Made by a program: the position numbers and the translations under genes. The notes below the pieces were generated by a model. The model did not search any database, was not told where the DNA came from, and was given only the letters and a program-made list of their open reading frames with translations. A stretch of 64,000 nucleotides of DNA from Anaspis maculata (taxonomy: Eukaryota > Arthropoda > Insecta > Coleoptera > Scraptiidae). Within the stretch, counting starts at the first letter, position 1, and each line of letters starts with the position of its first letter. Shown here in pieces: positions 52,030 through 64,000 of the stretch. The stretch covers positions 106,190,363 through 106,254,362 of the forward strand of contig OX421961.1 of NCBI GenBank assembly GCA_949128115.1, written 5' to 3'.

Positions 52030-53208
52030 TCGTGTTCCATGCACCCATATTGACACTCTTGACAGTTATCGTACATAACCTCCCTCAAAGAAATGTACGG
52101 AAAGGGGAAAAGTGCTAATGCTCAAAAAAGAGTCGAGGCGAAGAGGTGCCCCACTGAGAGGAAAAAAGAGCTGGTGCAAAGGTGCAGCTTGGTACATAAC
52201 ACGGCACTACTTTTTTTTTCACCGCTATTTTTCGCTTGTCGACTTTTCGACTTTTCTCTGCTTTTTAACTCACGAAGTGACGCAAACTGCTAGTTACTAT
52301 TGTAGACAAAAAAAGCTGAACGACAGATGAATGACTTTTCAAATTTTTGACCTGTGAATCAGCTTTACTGTCGTCAAGAATATGCCACCCATAACCAATA
52401 ATGCTTTGTCATTTTCTGTGTCAAACATGACAGAATGTTCAATGAATCTGTTAGGGTGCAAATTATGCCTCTTGTGGAGAGTGATATTGCGTACAAGACG
52501 GTAGCAGACCTTCTCAGTAACAGGAAAGGGACAGTCTACAACGTTATGTGCAGGTGGCGGGGAAATTCAACGCTGACACGGCAACCAGGTTCTGGCAGAC
52601 GCGAAGCTACCACCGAAGCCGAGGATCAAGCATGATCCAAATAGTCTATGTCCATATCACGGTATGTCGTCCAGATGCTAGAGGACGATTCGTTCGCCAA
52701 TGTTCGACATGCTGCGAGCCCCTTAAATTTCCCTACAAGCAAAAGGCAACGGACCGCCATTGGCCATTACCATGTAGGTACTCGTAGCATATTACATGGA
52801 ATCAACCAACACGAAGTTACCGTGTTGCGGGTTCGTGTTGATACAGTGGGTAGAAATCTCGGTGGAAATGATCCATTTTCATCTTCACCTTCTTCTACTC
52901 CTGGTTCATAGCTACAAAGAAATCAAAGACACAACTGACGTTGTCTTGTGATTCAAAAAAATCACTGGCATTTTGCCATGGGCTTGTCAAAAATTATAAT
53001 CCTAAAGGGCCTTTTACAAAATTTGAAAAGTCATTCATCTGTCGTTCAGCTTTTTTTGTCTACAATAGTACTTATATGCTGAGTGCCGACAAATGAAAGT
53101 GAAATTACACTTCCAAAGTTGAGGTTATGTACGCTTAAAATGACAGTTATGATAGCTAGGGTGCATGGAACACGAGCGCCATTACTTCGGACGTTTGCCA
53201 CTATAGTT
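52030..53208 (+). mobile_element. Element K, copy 2, with Tc1-like remnant
   Basis: Ends CGTGTTCCATGCACCC / GGGTGCATGGAACACG; the inner arm GTAGACAAAAAAAGCTGAAC is inverted at 53070-53040. Between the arms a frame at 52435-52635 encodes a helix-turn-helix of Tc1/PAX type: ESDIAYKTVADLLSNRKGTV, then TLTRQPGSGRREATTEAED. The frame stops there and nothing catalytic is readable beyond. The homologous element at 4793-6167 lacks this coding piece. Confidence 0.65.
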
Positions 53209-53276
53209 ACCCATTCAAGAATACCGAATTTACCTGCGAGGGAAAGGGACGCACAGGGGAGGTGATATGAACTTTG

Positions 53277-54099
53277 CAGGGCTGGGCAAAATACTTCGAA
53301 AAATGTATTTAAATACAAAATACACGATCCAAGATAGTCGAAATACAAAATACAAACTACTTCTTGAAATGTCTTTGAAATACAAAATACGTATTTGGGA
53401 AAACTAATAAACTCCAAAATACAAAATACAACCTCGAGTATTCCAAATACAAAATACATTCTTATTGCGTATTCCAACCATTTTATTGGAAAAACCGTAA
53501 AATGCAAGTATTTCAGTGGGAACACTTCATTGATTCAGTCGCAATAAGTAAATTATTATGAACTATGAAAAGATAAATAAAATAAACATTAAGTGGAGAA
53601 AACTTCATATTCAAACATATTCCTCACTTCATTCATCAATTCTTCAAAATAACAAATGTTGATTTCCTTTGGGGCAACCAGCTTTTCGAAAATATTGTCC
53701 GACATCCGACATGGAACCTCTCGTGGCTGACAGTAGGATGCACTTACCAGTAAAACGTAAAAGATGCAATCGAACCACGGATAATCGAACTCATTATCAA
53801 TCCCAGATAGTGTGCAAAAGCAAGAAATGTCAAATGGGGTGAATATAGTATTACCAGCACAATTTCGGCCCGAACAGACTAAAGAGCATGGGAAACAAAT
53901 GTATTTTGTATTTTGTATTTTGAAAATCAAAATACTTTTCCGAAAAATGTAGTTAAAATACAAAATACAAAATACTAGCTGCCTGAACTATTCCAAAATA
54001 CAAAATACAAACACTTCTCAATCAAATGTATCTAAATACAAAATACAAAATACTTAAATGTATTTCAAATACTTGTATTTGAAATACCGCCCAGCCCTG
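53277..54099. mobile_element. hAT element, 823 bp, non-autonomous
   Basis: Ends CAGGGCTGGGCAAAATAC / the inverted GTATTTGAAATACCGCCCAGCCCTG type; exact 8-bp duplication GAACTTTG (53269-53276 and 54100-54107). Subterminal regions carry many AAATACAAAATAC motifs in both orientations. The minus-strand frame 53963-53589 (124 codons) has no transposase motif that I recognise. Confidence 0.85.
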
Positions 54100-54149
54100 G
54101 AACTTTGTACACATCCCTTGACGCTATTCACTTCTCTCGAGCTCAAGAA

Positions 54150-54385
54150 TAGAGGCCCAGAAATCTTGCGGAAATCACCGGGAATCCCAGAATTCTCTCG
54201 CAAATCACATAACCGGAATTCTCAAAAAAAATCGGAAATCACCGGAACTCCCGTAAGTTTTTCGGAAATCACCGGAATTATCGGCATTTCCGGAAGTTTT
54301 TCGGAAATCACCGAAATCCCCGGAAATCCTTCGGAAGTCACCGGAATTCTTTCGGGAATCACCGAAATTCCCGGAAGTGCAAGCA
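54150..54385 (+). repeat. Tandem-like CGGAAATCACCGGAAT repeats
   Basis: CGGAAATCACCGGAA-type units recur about ten times with variable spacing. The open frame across them (54058-54477) is a by-product of the repeat. Confidence 0.6.
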
Positions 54386-55539
54386 GCACCACTCTATTTT
54401 CAATGAAGTTGTTTGTCTCTTCTATTGATAATACAAAATATCAAAAAAATTTATTGTATTATTATTATTTTCATTAAAACAATGATATTTCCATGAAATT
54501 TCTTGTTCCTTTTTCATTATGTAGGTTATTGAAAAGGCAAATAAAAAAAATTCATGGACATCCGTCTTCTTCCCAAGAGTGCAAAAAGCCCTAAGTCACT
54601 ACATTTCATTCTGATTAATTCTTTTGTTTTATTCTCAAACCAGTTTATAGGTTCCGGTTTACGTATATGATATCGGACCTCAAATAAGATATGGTTGATT
54701 CAACAGTTTTTTCCGCGACTCGATATCGCAAACGGTTCTCGAGAAAAATTGGGGTGAGCATGTTTTATGAATCACCTGTATATAAATACTTTATGTGTTG
54801 TGAACTTCAGCATCTTAATCGGCGACGCCGCGCCACACTAAATTGTTAAATATTGTAATAATTATTTATCGTTATTTCGACAAGATTTATTTACAAAAAT
54901 TTGTAACTATGTTGACCCGCGTGGGTCATATCGATATGAAATTTTTGATAAAGTTCAAATTCATAAGAACCTAGTCATACCCCCTAGTCCGTATCTGTGT
55001 TTATTGTTTATGTGCTACTACAGTTTCCTGCAACCCATTTTCGATATAAGCGCTATGAAGCTGGCACAGATGGCGCTGGGCACTCTGCGGCGAATTTAGC
55101 CGTCACTACTGTCGTCCTTCCGCGGACTCAAATGACTTTTTCTGTGGTACAGAAAATGTTAAATATTTATAGTATCTGTTAAGTTCTCCCCATCGTCAGG
55201 CGTTGTAATCAATGAAACTGCCGTCGACCCGTCAAAACCCGTTCAGACCTCGAACAATCAATACCTCTCCCCCGGAGTAAACCGCAAGGTATGGCGATGC
55301 CTTCCACCGAGACCAGTCATGAATGAAAATCCATCAAGGAGCGATTGGAAATCGATTCGACACACGTGCTGAACATTTCCGGTGAGCAACGGCATTGTCT
55401 TTTCGTTCCAATTTCCAACTTGGTGAACGACACTCCGGTTTGGGCTAACTGAAATGGTCTTTGGGAACATGCACCACTAATTACTTTGGTTTTGGCGCTT
55501 TGAACTACTTGTGTGAGTGTGAGAGAGGCTAAGAACACC

Positions 55540-58500
55540 ATGGCCAGTTTTGCCGCCCAAGCGGCTCTGAGGGCCAAATGGAGTTCGTTGGTGGAGGAGC
55601 ACAGCATCGAAGTGCCCCCTGAGGTCACTAGTAAAGTGACAAGCGTGGTCGGCTGGCTCAAACAGGTTACAATAACTTTCTACTGCTACTGCTGCCACTA
55701 CTACTTTTTCTTTGCCTTTTTTAGTGCTTGCTATGAATCATAATTGTGTATGAGTCTCACAAAGTGGTAATGTCTTGTTTCCTTTATTGAAAAGGCTTCA
55801 CTTGAAGTGCGGGCTGCAGGACGAAGGGCAGTTCATCAGTTAGCTGGGGGCGGAATGGACCACAGCTTGGTGATCTTACACTTCAACGATGTTTACAATG
55901 TGGAACCGAGGATATCCCCGGAGCCAGTTGGAGGAGCTGCACGCTTTTGCACTGCCATCAAGAGCTTCCAGCACCTCCATCCTTTGGTATTGTTCAGCGG
56001 GGATGCATTCTCTCCAAGCATGTGTAAGTGAATAATTACCTTTTCAAATTCTTCATCTGTGTCTGAGTTTCCTATTGTCCAATACCTAGGTACTGTGGTA
56101 AATACGCAGTGATATGAATATAATCAATGAACTTGAATAAGTTTATATCTCGGTTTATATTTTAAAATATAAAAAAGAGTTGAAACACTATTAATTTGTA
56201 CTAATTTTTATTGATTATAACGTTAGGAAGAACACATTTTTTCATCTGAAATGACTGTGGAACTGCCAAAATTCTGTCATAAATTCATAATTAGAAAAAA
56301 TGATGAACTATACATTCCGGGTGATCATTTGAAAACTATCCACATGTAATAACTTACGATTCTTACCGTGGGTTCCACCAAAATATTTAACCAGCTGATA
56401 GCTAACTCGAGATTTATTTTGATCAATTCTGGCCAAATGATCAATGTAAATTCAGGTTTTACGCTGAGTGATTAACTAAAATGTGGTATACTTGCGATTT
56501 AACGTATTTTCCAAAATGAATCTACCAACATTGACCAGAAAAAAATCCGTTTAATCTCGGTTTAGCTTAAACCGCTCATAAATTTTTTGGTGGAACCCCG
56601 CATTAGTGAATATTTCTTCAAATATATACAGGTCGATTTTTATATCGAGGGGGACATCTAAAACATAAATTGGCGAACTACTATCTGTAGTCTCTTCGCC
56701 CCCACCCACCCCAATTTTGAAATTTCAAATGATACCACCTATTTTGCGATACATCAAATTAAAGGGAATGAAAATCTTTTTTTAAATTTTGGACTCCACC
56801 CCCTTTTTCCTAAAAGTCTCTGAATGTTCAATTTAATATTTTGTTGAAGAGGGGCCATTCGAAGAACCGTAACTTCTAATTTACGTCTGTGAGTAAAAAA
56901 AAGCTCAGTTCCATTGGTGACAGGGCCTAACTAGAATCACCTGTATAGTAAGTCTTTAATTGCCGCTTTTCTGATGGTGAACAAGAATAGGCAACGTTGG
57001 CATACTTTTTTCAGCTGATTCTGATCGATTTTTATTGTGAATCCAACTTCTCAAACAATTTCTCTTTCATGATCAACCAAAATAAGTATTTGTTGCCATT
57101 TGAAAAAAAGTTTACTACCGTTACCTACTCAAAAGCATTTTGAACCAATTTTTGTTTGTTTGCTGGCATGTTATGTCTGACTTGAAATCATTTAATTTGA
57201 TGTTTGAATTTTCAAAATTTGATGGCAAAAATAACGACCCAACAGCTACATCGATAATTTAGAAATTGCAAAAATTATTGATGTTGGAAATTTTACGCTC
57301 GCTACAGTACATCATCAAAATCTCGTACTACTTTAGGAACACCTGGCATATCTAATAAGAAAAAACTAAACTGACCTAGAGTATTGTGATTCAACTTGAA
57401 TATGTTTTTTAATTTCAATTTTCAGTGAGCACATACACAAAAGGCGAACAAATGGTTCCTGTTCTCAACGATTTGGGCACCCATTGTGCTGTCCTCGGAA
57501 ACCACGATTTTGGTAAGGCTATGATTAAATTTGTTAGTCGCCTACCGTAAACGCTATAGGTTACATATTTCAATTTTAAGTGACCTTGCGTACTATTACA
57601 TTATCTAGTTTTACGTCCTCTTTGAGCCATAAATTGTCTCATTTTTTACCTCTTTATAACAAGCACTTCTATCTGAAATCGTGAGTGAAGCAACATAATA
57701 TTACTGTAAGCTATTTGGCGCTCGACGAAGTTCCGACTGATCTGAATGCAAGTGTGGATATAGTTTCTAAAAGGTTCAGGTCACAACTTCAAGGCGATTA
57801 TTATGCTGACACCTGCATTTGTTATCGAAAAAAAAAATTCGTTCGTTTTACTTCACCCATCTAGCCTATCACTTGTTGGAAGCTTGGAGGAGTTGGAAGA
57901 TATGTATTATTTTACCTCTGTGGGTGCCTATTTTTTTATTGTAATAAATTCACTCCAAATTGCTCTATTATATTTTTTTGAGTGATGAAAACCCAAGAGG
58001 TCAGTCTCTTCCCTGCCCCCCCCCCCCCCAGTTCATAGTTCGATTTTAAGACTGGAATGTTTTTCTTTGTTGCCTGATAATAACGGTCAATGAATGCATT
58101 TCTTTTAATAAATTGCAGTTGAATACTGTAAAAGCTTCTTAACACAACAAATTGATTTTTAATGTTTCCGTTATAACCAGTCGATGCCATTGCGACCGAA
58201 AATACAGTCGTGTTGAAAAGTACGAACATTGACACGAACAAAGCATACAGGGTACTTCAGTGGTGGAGTTGTGCTACAAACTTCAAGGGTAAATTTTCCA
58301 TCAAAAGCCATGTCTGAAAATATCGAGGAAAATATACAGAGTGTTTACGTTACCGCCCCACTAGTTGTCTCATTCCTGGGACAATTTCAAAAATAAAAAC
58401 TGATTCTTGGAGGATTTTTGCTGAACTTTTCGAATTTGTCAATTAAAAATGTCTAGACCAATAATTTTCAGGGTGTCACAAAAAATATTATTTTTGTTAC

Positions 58501-61500
58501 ATGTATTCTGTGCTTTTATCCCGATTATAACGACATGTAACTTTTACGGGCTCATTTGATAAACAAACTGTCAAAATATTATAAACGCAACAGTTTAAAA
58601 ATATCAAAAATCACAATCAAGACGATTTGAAAATTTCATCTGAAAAACCTATATTTTTTTACCAAATGAACCCATAAGTGTTATTTATATGTTTGTAATC
58701 GGTGCAAAAGTCTGCATCGATTGTATTGTTTAACAAAAAATGTAGGATGCGAGGTAGGATGTAATAAAACAAGAAATTTTTTTGAAACGCCCTGTAAATT
58801 AAAGATCCAGAAAATTTTCAGGGTCAAATTTGAAAAATTCAGCAAAAATCCTTCATGAATCAGTTTTAATTTTTAAAATTGGTTCAAGGATAAGGCGGCT
58901 ATTGGGGGGGAGTCAATATTAACGTGAACACCCTGTACATGACCCGTATTCGGAAAATTCAACTTCTACGTCGCTATAGATCCCTATTGAATTCAAATTT
59001 GACATCAAATATATTTGAATGAAATGAAATTCATGCAAATTTTTCAGTATCATAAATATGAGAGAGTTTTACACCCTGTATCTCTGAAACGAAGCATTTC
59101 CAGGTCATCCATATTTTTAGTTTTTGATTGGGAATCCACCTTTGAAGTTTGTAACACCTTCACTGGAACACCTGTATTCTTTTCAATATTTCAATCACAC
59201 ATTCACAACTCAATTATCAATTATGTAATAAACCCATAAAGGTGTATGGGTGTATGGGACAACGACAACCCACTACACTGACTTACAATTTTTATACTGT
59301 TCTATAATTTTTTGCCCGCGGAAGTACCAACTAGGTAATTCTAACCTGGATGCTTAATTTAATTTTATCATCGAAATAACCAATAAACCACATTGTCGCT
59401 TATACATTTATGAATTTGGCAAATAGTAGTACCTACCTACGAATCAAGATTAAATTCGAGTATAAAATTCAGTTTAGCGTCTAGTTAGGTGGGCCAACCT
59501 ACCAAAGATACGATGAAACTAATATTATTGATTCAATATTGATCAAGTTCATACGTTAGGAGCCTCTTGTAGAAAAACTAAATTCCTACTTGTTGTAGGA
59601 AGACCAGATTTTTTTTTTCAGCATGTGATTTTGTGAATTTCTTCGGAAGTTGCGTCCACAGCTGAAACTTTTCGAAGTTACCGCACGTGCCATTTATTTA
59701 TCTAAGCTATTTTCATTGTTTCCAGTAACAACAGTTGACGCGCTTGCAAAGGCAATTTATTCCTTTCTAGAACGGCTCAAAGTACACTCAATTAATTTAT
59801 TACAAATATAGAATTATTGAAGTTACAGAGGGCGATACTGAATTGTTCATAATCGGTTCCAGTAATAAAATTATTCGTCCGTCCAAGACACACGCTATTG
59901 TAGGTACCGGTTTTGATTCTACCAGAGTAATAATCTTGTTACTTCGCCTCGCACTTCGCTCAATTAAGAATCCAGTTCGTACTAATTTCTGTTAGGTATA
60001 ACGTATTCTTTGGAATCCACTTATTTTTATCGAGCATTAAACTAAATCGGCAACAAACATGGTTATCTAGTGGCCATAAAAAATACAATTATTATCATAG
60101 TATTCAAATTAAGCAACAAGCGATTGGAACAAATTGTAATGTGATCACTTCATTATTATCAGCTATTAAAAAAATTTCCGCATATTTAGCATACTTGATT
60201 TTTTTTCTTGTATCCGCTTAGATATCGATACTATAATTATTATTTCAGTACATTTTTTATCACAAAATTAATTTGCAAGGCAATATTGAAGAATATAGTG
60301 AAATAATTGTGTTTTTCTTAATAAAATTAATATAAAAATTATCTTCTTCCTAGACAAATTCCATGTGTTTGGATAATTTGCAAGTTTCCATGAAGCAATG
60401 TTGACAAAACCGCAGGTACCCTAATTTGCGCTTTTTTATGGTTGAAAATATTCCAAACAGTTTCAAGTTCACACCATTTCAATGTGAGCTTAGTACAATT
60501 AAAATAGCATTAACTAGGACACTGCAGCATTCTATTGACCATTATCTATTTTTAAACACTCTCGGTGGCATTCACCCGCGCTAGGTAGGATCAGGTCAGA
60601 ATTATTTTTCTTTGCGACTATTTTTATTTTGTGTTAGTTACTAAAAAAAATCAAATTTTATATTATTAATAGACAAGGAGCTTCGACAAGAAAGCGGCAT
60701 GCCTGAAGCAAATCCGAATGAAAAACCTGATAGATGTTTGAGTTTGAGGCTTTGAATTTTGGGCTTACCCAACACAAAATTTTAAATTCACTCACGCTTT
60801 TTTATACAGAGTGCTCGTTTGAAAACTTACCACCCCCGATTTCTCCCGTGAAAAGTTCCGGGGCAGATCGATTTGATATTGAGGGGGACATGATTAGCAT
60901 GAATTCAACGTTCAACGTTCTTGCTCCATCTTCTAAGGCATACGATAGTAACCATTGGTGAAACAACCTGTCATTTCATGGGCGCAGCTATTTTGAATGT
61001 TGAATGCCGCCATTACAGAGCAGAAACATCGCGAGGCACAGCTTGCGTGACGAAACCTCGTTAAAAAATTCAAATTGAATACATGCCATATCATTCGGTA
61101 CCTATGTATCATCATGATTCGGTATAACTGTAAACATCAACAACTTCTGACAGGTGTGGCAAAAAATGATCTGCTTCGTAATGGCGGTCCCAGCGTGACG
61201 CCATCTACTAGTCATCCATACAAGTTTTCCTCCGTGGCAGGTATTGTGGTGGACGTGGAATGCAGGTTTAAATTGTCAGTGACTATTTTTTTTTTTATTG
61301 GGTGTTTATGGGCGGATCGAGTACTAGCTCATTAGAGCGCTTGAGAGCGCATAGAGAAAAGCCACCTGACCCAGCGGGATTTGAACTCCGGACCTCTGGG
61401 TTTGAAGCCAGAGACGGAGCCCACCGAGCTACCATCGGGATACTATTATTATTGTAGCTTCAAATGTCGAAGTGTCACTAACATTAGGCTTTTCCCTTCA

Positions 61501-64000
61501 CCACAATCTCACTCTGCCTCATTTCAGTTAAAGAGAGAGAAAAAGCGAGAAATCGCTAAGGAACAAGTGAGATACCACTATCAACTGTCGCGTGCGTAAA
61601 TGGAGAGGGGATGGTCAAAGCTTGAGGGCCCAATTTCAAGGTTGGGTTCAATCTAGGCGGATCTTTTTTCTTTCCTGGCCATATAGAACCGATCACAAGT
61701 TTGGTATCTTTTCTGGCTAAATTCAATCTCCTGAATTCGAATCCGGTGTGTAAACTTGAATGAAAACAAGTTCGAACAAGTTAAGTTTAAAAAACTGTTT
61801 TTTTTTGAAAATTGTTAGTTTTTTCCGAGGTTTTTTCACTGTTAGAACTTCCTTTGAAAATATTTCAGAGGCCATTATATAAAAGTGTATTTTTGAGGAA
61901 AATCATCCACTCGATGTATAATTTAGTTTTTAGGGATTAAACATCGATTTAATATATGTATGGTCCGGCCGGCCGACCCGGTGCGGCGTCTACTAATGAC
62001 CGTCACCTAGCCGAGCCTCCCCGACGACCCCCTTCAGCATGATCGACACTTTTTGTACCAAAATGGTACCAACGGGAAATGACGTATTTGCATCCAATGC
62101 ATTGTGCATTGACGGATTTCGTTCCCTCCACTTGTGGTTGCAATTTTAAACCCCCCTCCAGTAACCCAAAACCCTGCAGTGCGATTTTTGGCGATTTTGG
62201 ATATGTAGTAGGGCAGTCAATTCTGAACAGAATATCAAATTTTCAGAACGTCCATGTTTTTGGGGAGGTTGAAAATCATCTTTCTTGTAGGTACTATAAA
62301 GCATTCAACGAGTTTGTGTCCAATGTCGTGTTAATGAAACATGTTGCATAAAAATAATGGGATTAAGGGGAATTAAGGGTCCAGACTGGTGCGCGCGCGG
62401 TAACAATCGGTATCCGTTTCGGAACACCAATTGTTCAATTTACAAACTGACCGAATTTAAACGAGCGGAATTTTTTTTCAAGATCACGGCCTGGAAGTGC
62501 TCTCCCAGTGGGTGGCCCAGACGGAATTCCCGTGGCTCATGTCGAACGTGCTGGACAACGAAACGGGCCGTCCCCTGGGGGAAGGCAGGATAACGCATGT
62601 CGTGCATTGGGCAGGACACAGGATCGGCCTCCTGGGATTGGTTGAGAAGGAATGGCTGGACACGTTGGCCACCATCAATCCGGAAATGGTGACGTTTTTG
62701 AACTTCGTAGAGGCCGGACAGAAGTTGGCCGCACAGTTGAAGCAGGAAGTACGAAGCTATACAAGATGCGTTGCTACTCAGCTTTTAAAACCTCTGTGCT
62801 TCATATACTGTCATTCTCATATTTTCCGAGGCTTTTTTAAGCTCAGTAGCATTATGCTGAAACTAATTTACAAAACATTTTTGTTGTTATTCCTTTAGCG
62901 GTTTTAAACAAAGCTATTTTCCGCTTGGGACAACCTCCTGTGATCCAGTCTTCCACTGATATTTTAAGGGTTTAAAATTTTGATTGATCATAGGTATTTG
63001 AAAGGTAACTTCAAAGTAAAACACTTTGACACCTTGATGAAAATCGCTCCGTATCCGCTTTGTCCGTCCATCTGTCTGTTCGTTATTTCAACTCGTTCAA
63101 GAACAGACGTTCTAGTTTCCTAATTCTTTCGCTAATACATAGCTGCCATCCCCAAAGCCAGGAATAGGTTATATTGAAGTGGCCGGAATATTGGTCAAAT
63201 AACACAGTTTTCCTTCAGTTCCAGTAAACTTATTCTTTGGAAGAAAGTTACCATTCAGGTCTCTTTTGAAAGCTACAAGAATGGTCTTCAATTTAACGAG
63301 CTCCAATTTTAAATTTTTAAAAAACAATTACCAAAAATTAATTTTTCCCCCAAAAATTCAAAATTTGAGCTCGTTAAGTTGAAGACCATTTTTGTAGCTT
63401 TCAAAAGAGACCCAAATGGTGAGTTTCTCCCAGAGAATAAGGTTACTGGAACTGAAGGAAAACCATCACGTGACCAATATCCCGGCCACCTTAAATTATA
63501 AATTTTTATTACTCGCCGCCGACATTACTAAAATCGTTCCCAACCCCAACTAATAACAATAACAATTATCTTGCAACTCCCCTTTGAGACGCTCTAGCGC
63601 TCTAATTCTTTTGTAGCTGCCACCATTGAAGCAATTCTAGGCTACATTTCAATCCCATAATTCGCCGCCAACATAGAATCAACTGCCCTAAAAGAACTGG
63701 TTACTTTTCCAAAATATTTCATTACACGAACACTTACTGTGTAGAATACGGAAAAAAAGATCCATATTTTCCCTATTGACATGCTCGTCTGGTAATACAC
63801 GCTAAGGTCGAATCGTCATCTGGCCTTGCCAGGCCTTGCCAGGATTAGAACACACTATTTTTGGATTTGAAACCAGTTTCCTGATTTTCATTCTTCATAA
63901 TATAAAGTGTATACATATAAGAAATTTTCACAGGGTTGCGACTACGTAATAGCCCTGACGCACATGAGAACACCAAACGACATAAAACTGGCAGAGAATT
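55540..64000 (+). CDS. 5'-nucleotidase-type metallophosphoesterase, 5' part
   Basis: Five exons so far: 55540-55665, 55795-56023, 57426-57512, 62483-62748 and 63934 onward, cut by the window end; phases 0, 1, 1, 0. 258 residues are visible. The metallophosphatase core starts at residue 68 with VILHFNDVYN, then FSGDAFSPS (109-117), LGNHDFDHG (142-150), PWLMSNV and, in exon 5, YVIALTHMR, which are the metal and phosphate sites of the UshA/5'-nucleotidase superfamily. The usual Asp-x-His of the first motif is Asp-Val-Tyr here, as I recall for the NDVYN subgroup. The first 62 residues are a non-homologous extension without a signal peptide, so the product is probably cytosolic; translation from Met63 is an alternative. 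Substrate cannot be told. Intron 3 (4.97 kb) holds foldbacks. The helical C-terminal nucleotidase domain should lie beyond 64000. Confidence 0.88.
56317..56845 (+). mobile_element. Family A foldback, truncated copy with nested MITE C
   Basis: Begins CCGGGTGATCATTTGAAAAC; the right arm is missing, the homology ending near 56845. The family C element at 56366-56602 interrupts the left arm. It lies in intron 2 of the phosphoesterase gene. Confidence 0.65.
56366..56602. mobile_element. PIF/Harbinger-like MITE family C, copy 2
   Basis: CCGTGGGTTCCACCAAA / TTTGGTGGAACCCCGCA, flanked by TTA (56363-56365 and 56603-56605). Removing it restores the family A sequence 'gattctTAGTGA', as in 37060-38139 ('gattcctagtg'). 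Confidence 0.72.
58248..59174. mobile_element. TA-flanked foldback O
   Basis: CAGGGTACTTCAGTGG..GCTACAAACTTCAA at the left is mirrored by TTGAAGTTTGTAACACC..CTGGAACACCTG at the right; TA on both sides. A second foldback (58337-58935) is nested inside. Lies in intron 3 of the phosphoesterase gene. Confidence 0.6.
58337..58935. mobile_element. TA-flanked foldback P, nested in O
   Basis: CAGAGTGTTTACGTTA / TTAACGTGAACACCCTG ends with TA outside. Inner arms share AAAACTGATTCTTGGAGGAT-like and TTTTCAGGGTGTCA-like segments and their inverse. Confidence 0.65.
61283..61445 (-). mobile_element. tRNA-derived SINE, minus strand, A-tailed
   Basis: The minus strand shows a tRNA-like head (TAGCTCGGTGGGC as A box, GAGTTCAAATCCCGC as B box), then a body of about 70 bp and an A-run tail (the T run at 61288-61300 on the plus strand). 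The T-arm pairs poorly, so it is not a working tRNA gene. Confidence 0.6.
62800..63177. other. Intron 4 of the phosphoesterase gene, left part
   Basis: No exon seen. A GTCCGTCC / CTGTCTGT low-complexity stretch near 63060 resembles the tail of repeats at 26763 and 46564. Confidence 0.35.
63178..63493. mobile_element. Foldback related to family F
   Basis: GTGGCCGGAATATTGGTCA / TGACCAATATCCCGGCCAC ends, arms of about 150 bp with AGGTCTCTTTTGAAAGCTAC and its inverse. Same layout and centre as the family F foldbacks but with different termini; TTAA follows the right end, TTGA precedes the left. Confidence 0.65.

Noticed and set aside
53589..53963. 124-codon minus-strand frame within a hAT element
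   Set aside because: I could not see any transposase motif and part of it is generated by the terminal AAATAC repeats.
54058..54477. 139-codon frame
   Set aside because: Produced by the CGGAAATCACCGGAA repeats; the peptide is a repeat of EITGI/PGNP-like units.
61370..61445. A selenocysteine-like tRNA gene (minus strand, apparent TCA anticodon in a 7-base loop)
   Set aside because: The T-arm does not pair, the variable arm is short and an A-tailed body follows, so it is a SINE head.

Overview
This is a window of insect (at least arthropod) nuclear DNA: spliced genes with GT-AG introns, AATAAA poly(A) signals, AT-rich introns and a dense load of mobile-element debris. The MAP kinase is of the insect 'rolled' type. 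A beetle is plausible but I cannot fix the order. I see no bacterial, viral or CRISPR features.

Genes, left to right: (1) the 3' end of an unrecognised plus-strand gene (3-473); (2) malectin, minus strand, two exons, 262 aa (9534-10376), an ER lectin of N-glycoprotein quality control; (3) ERK MAP kinase, minus strand, seven coding exons, 373 aa (17108-47478), with a 23.2 kb first intron; (4) RPB11, the RNA polymerase II subunit, plus strand, four exons, 117 aa (48562-49111), head to head with ERK; (5) the first five exons of a 5'-nucleotidase-type metallophosphoesterase, plus strand (55540 to beyond 64000). Splice phases close exactly for all four recognised genes. The genes serve unrelated housekeeping and signalling roles; only the ERK/RPB11 divergent pair suggests shared regulatory space (about 1.1 kb).

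Most of the rest is transposon-derived. There are many snap-back (inverted-repeat) elements, mostly flanked by TA, TTA/TAA or TTAA; hAT-type elements with 8-bp target duplications; PIF/Harbinger-like MITEs; Tc1-like transposase remnants; tRNA-headed SINEs; and two solo LTRs of one family.

The most striking structure is inside ERK intron 1: a 6.2 kb foldback element (40256-46412) inserted in an older repeat. It contains, in one arm, a second foldback that itself carries a hAT remnant with transposase C-terminus. The element also carries a short SINE and, in the other arm, a 2.3 kb hAT-like element with GGCAGTG subterminal repeats, which in turn holds two more MITEs. Nearly every level can be dated relative to the others from its target-site duplication, and for three insertions an unoccupied homologous site lies in this same window. 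I found no convincing new protein system; the novelty is in repeat architecture.
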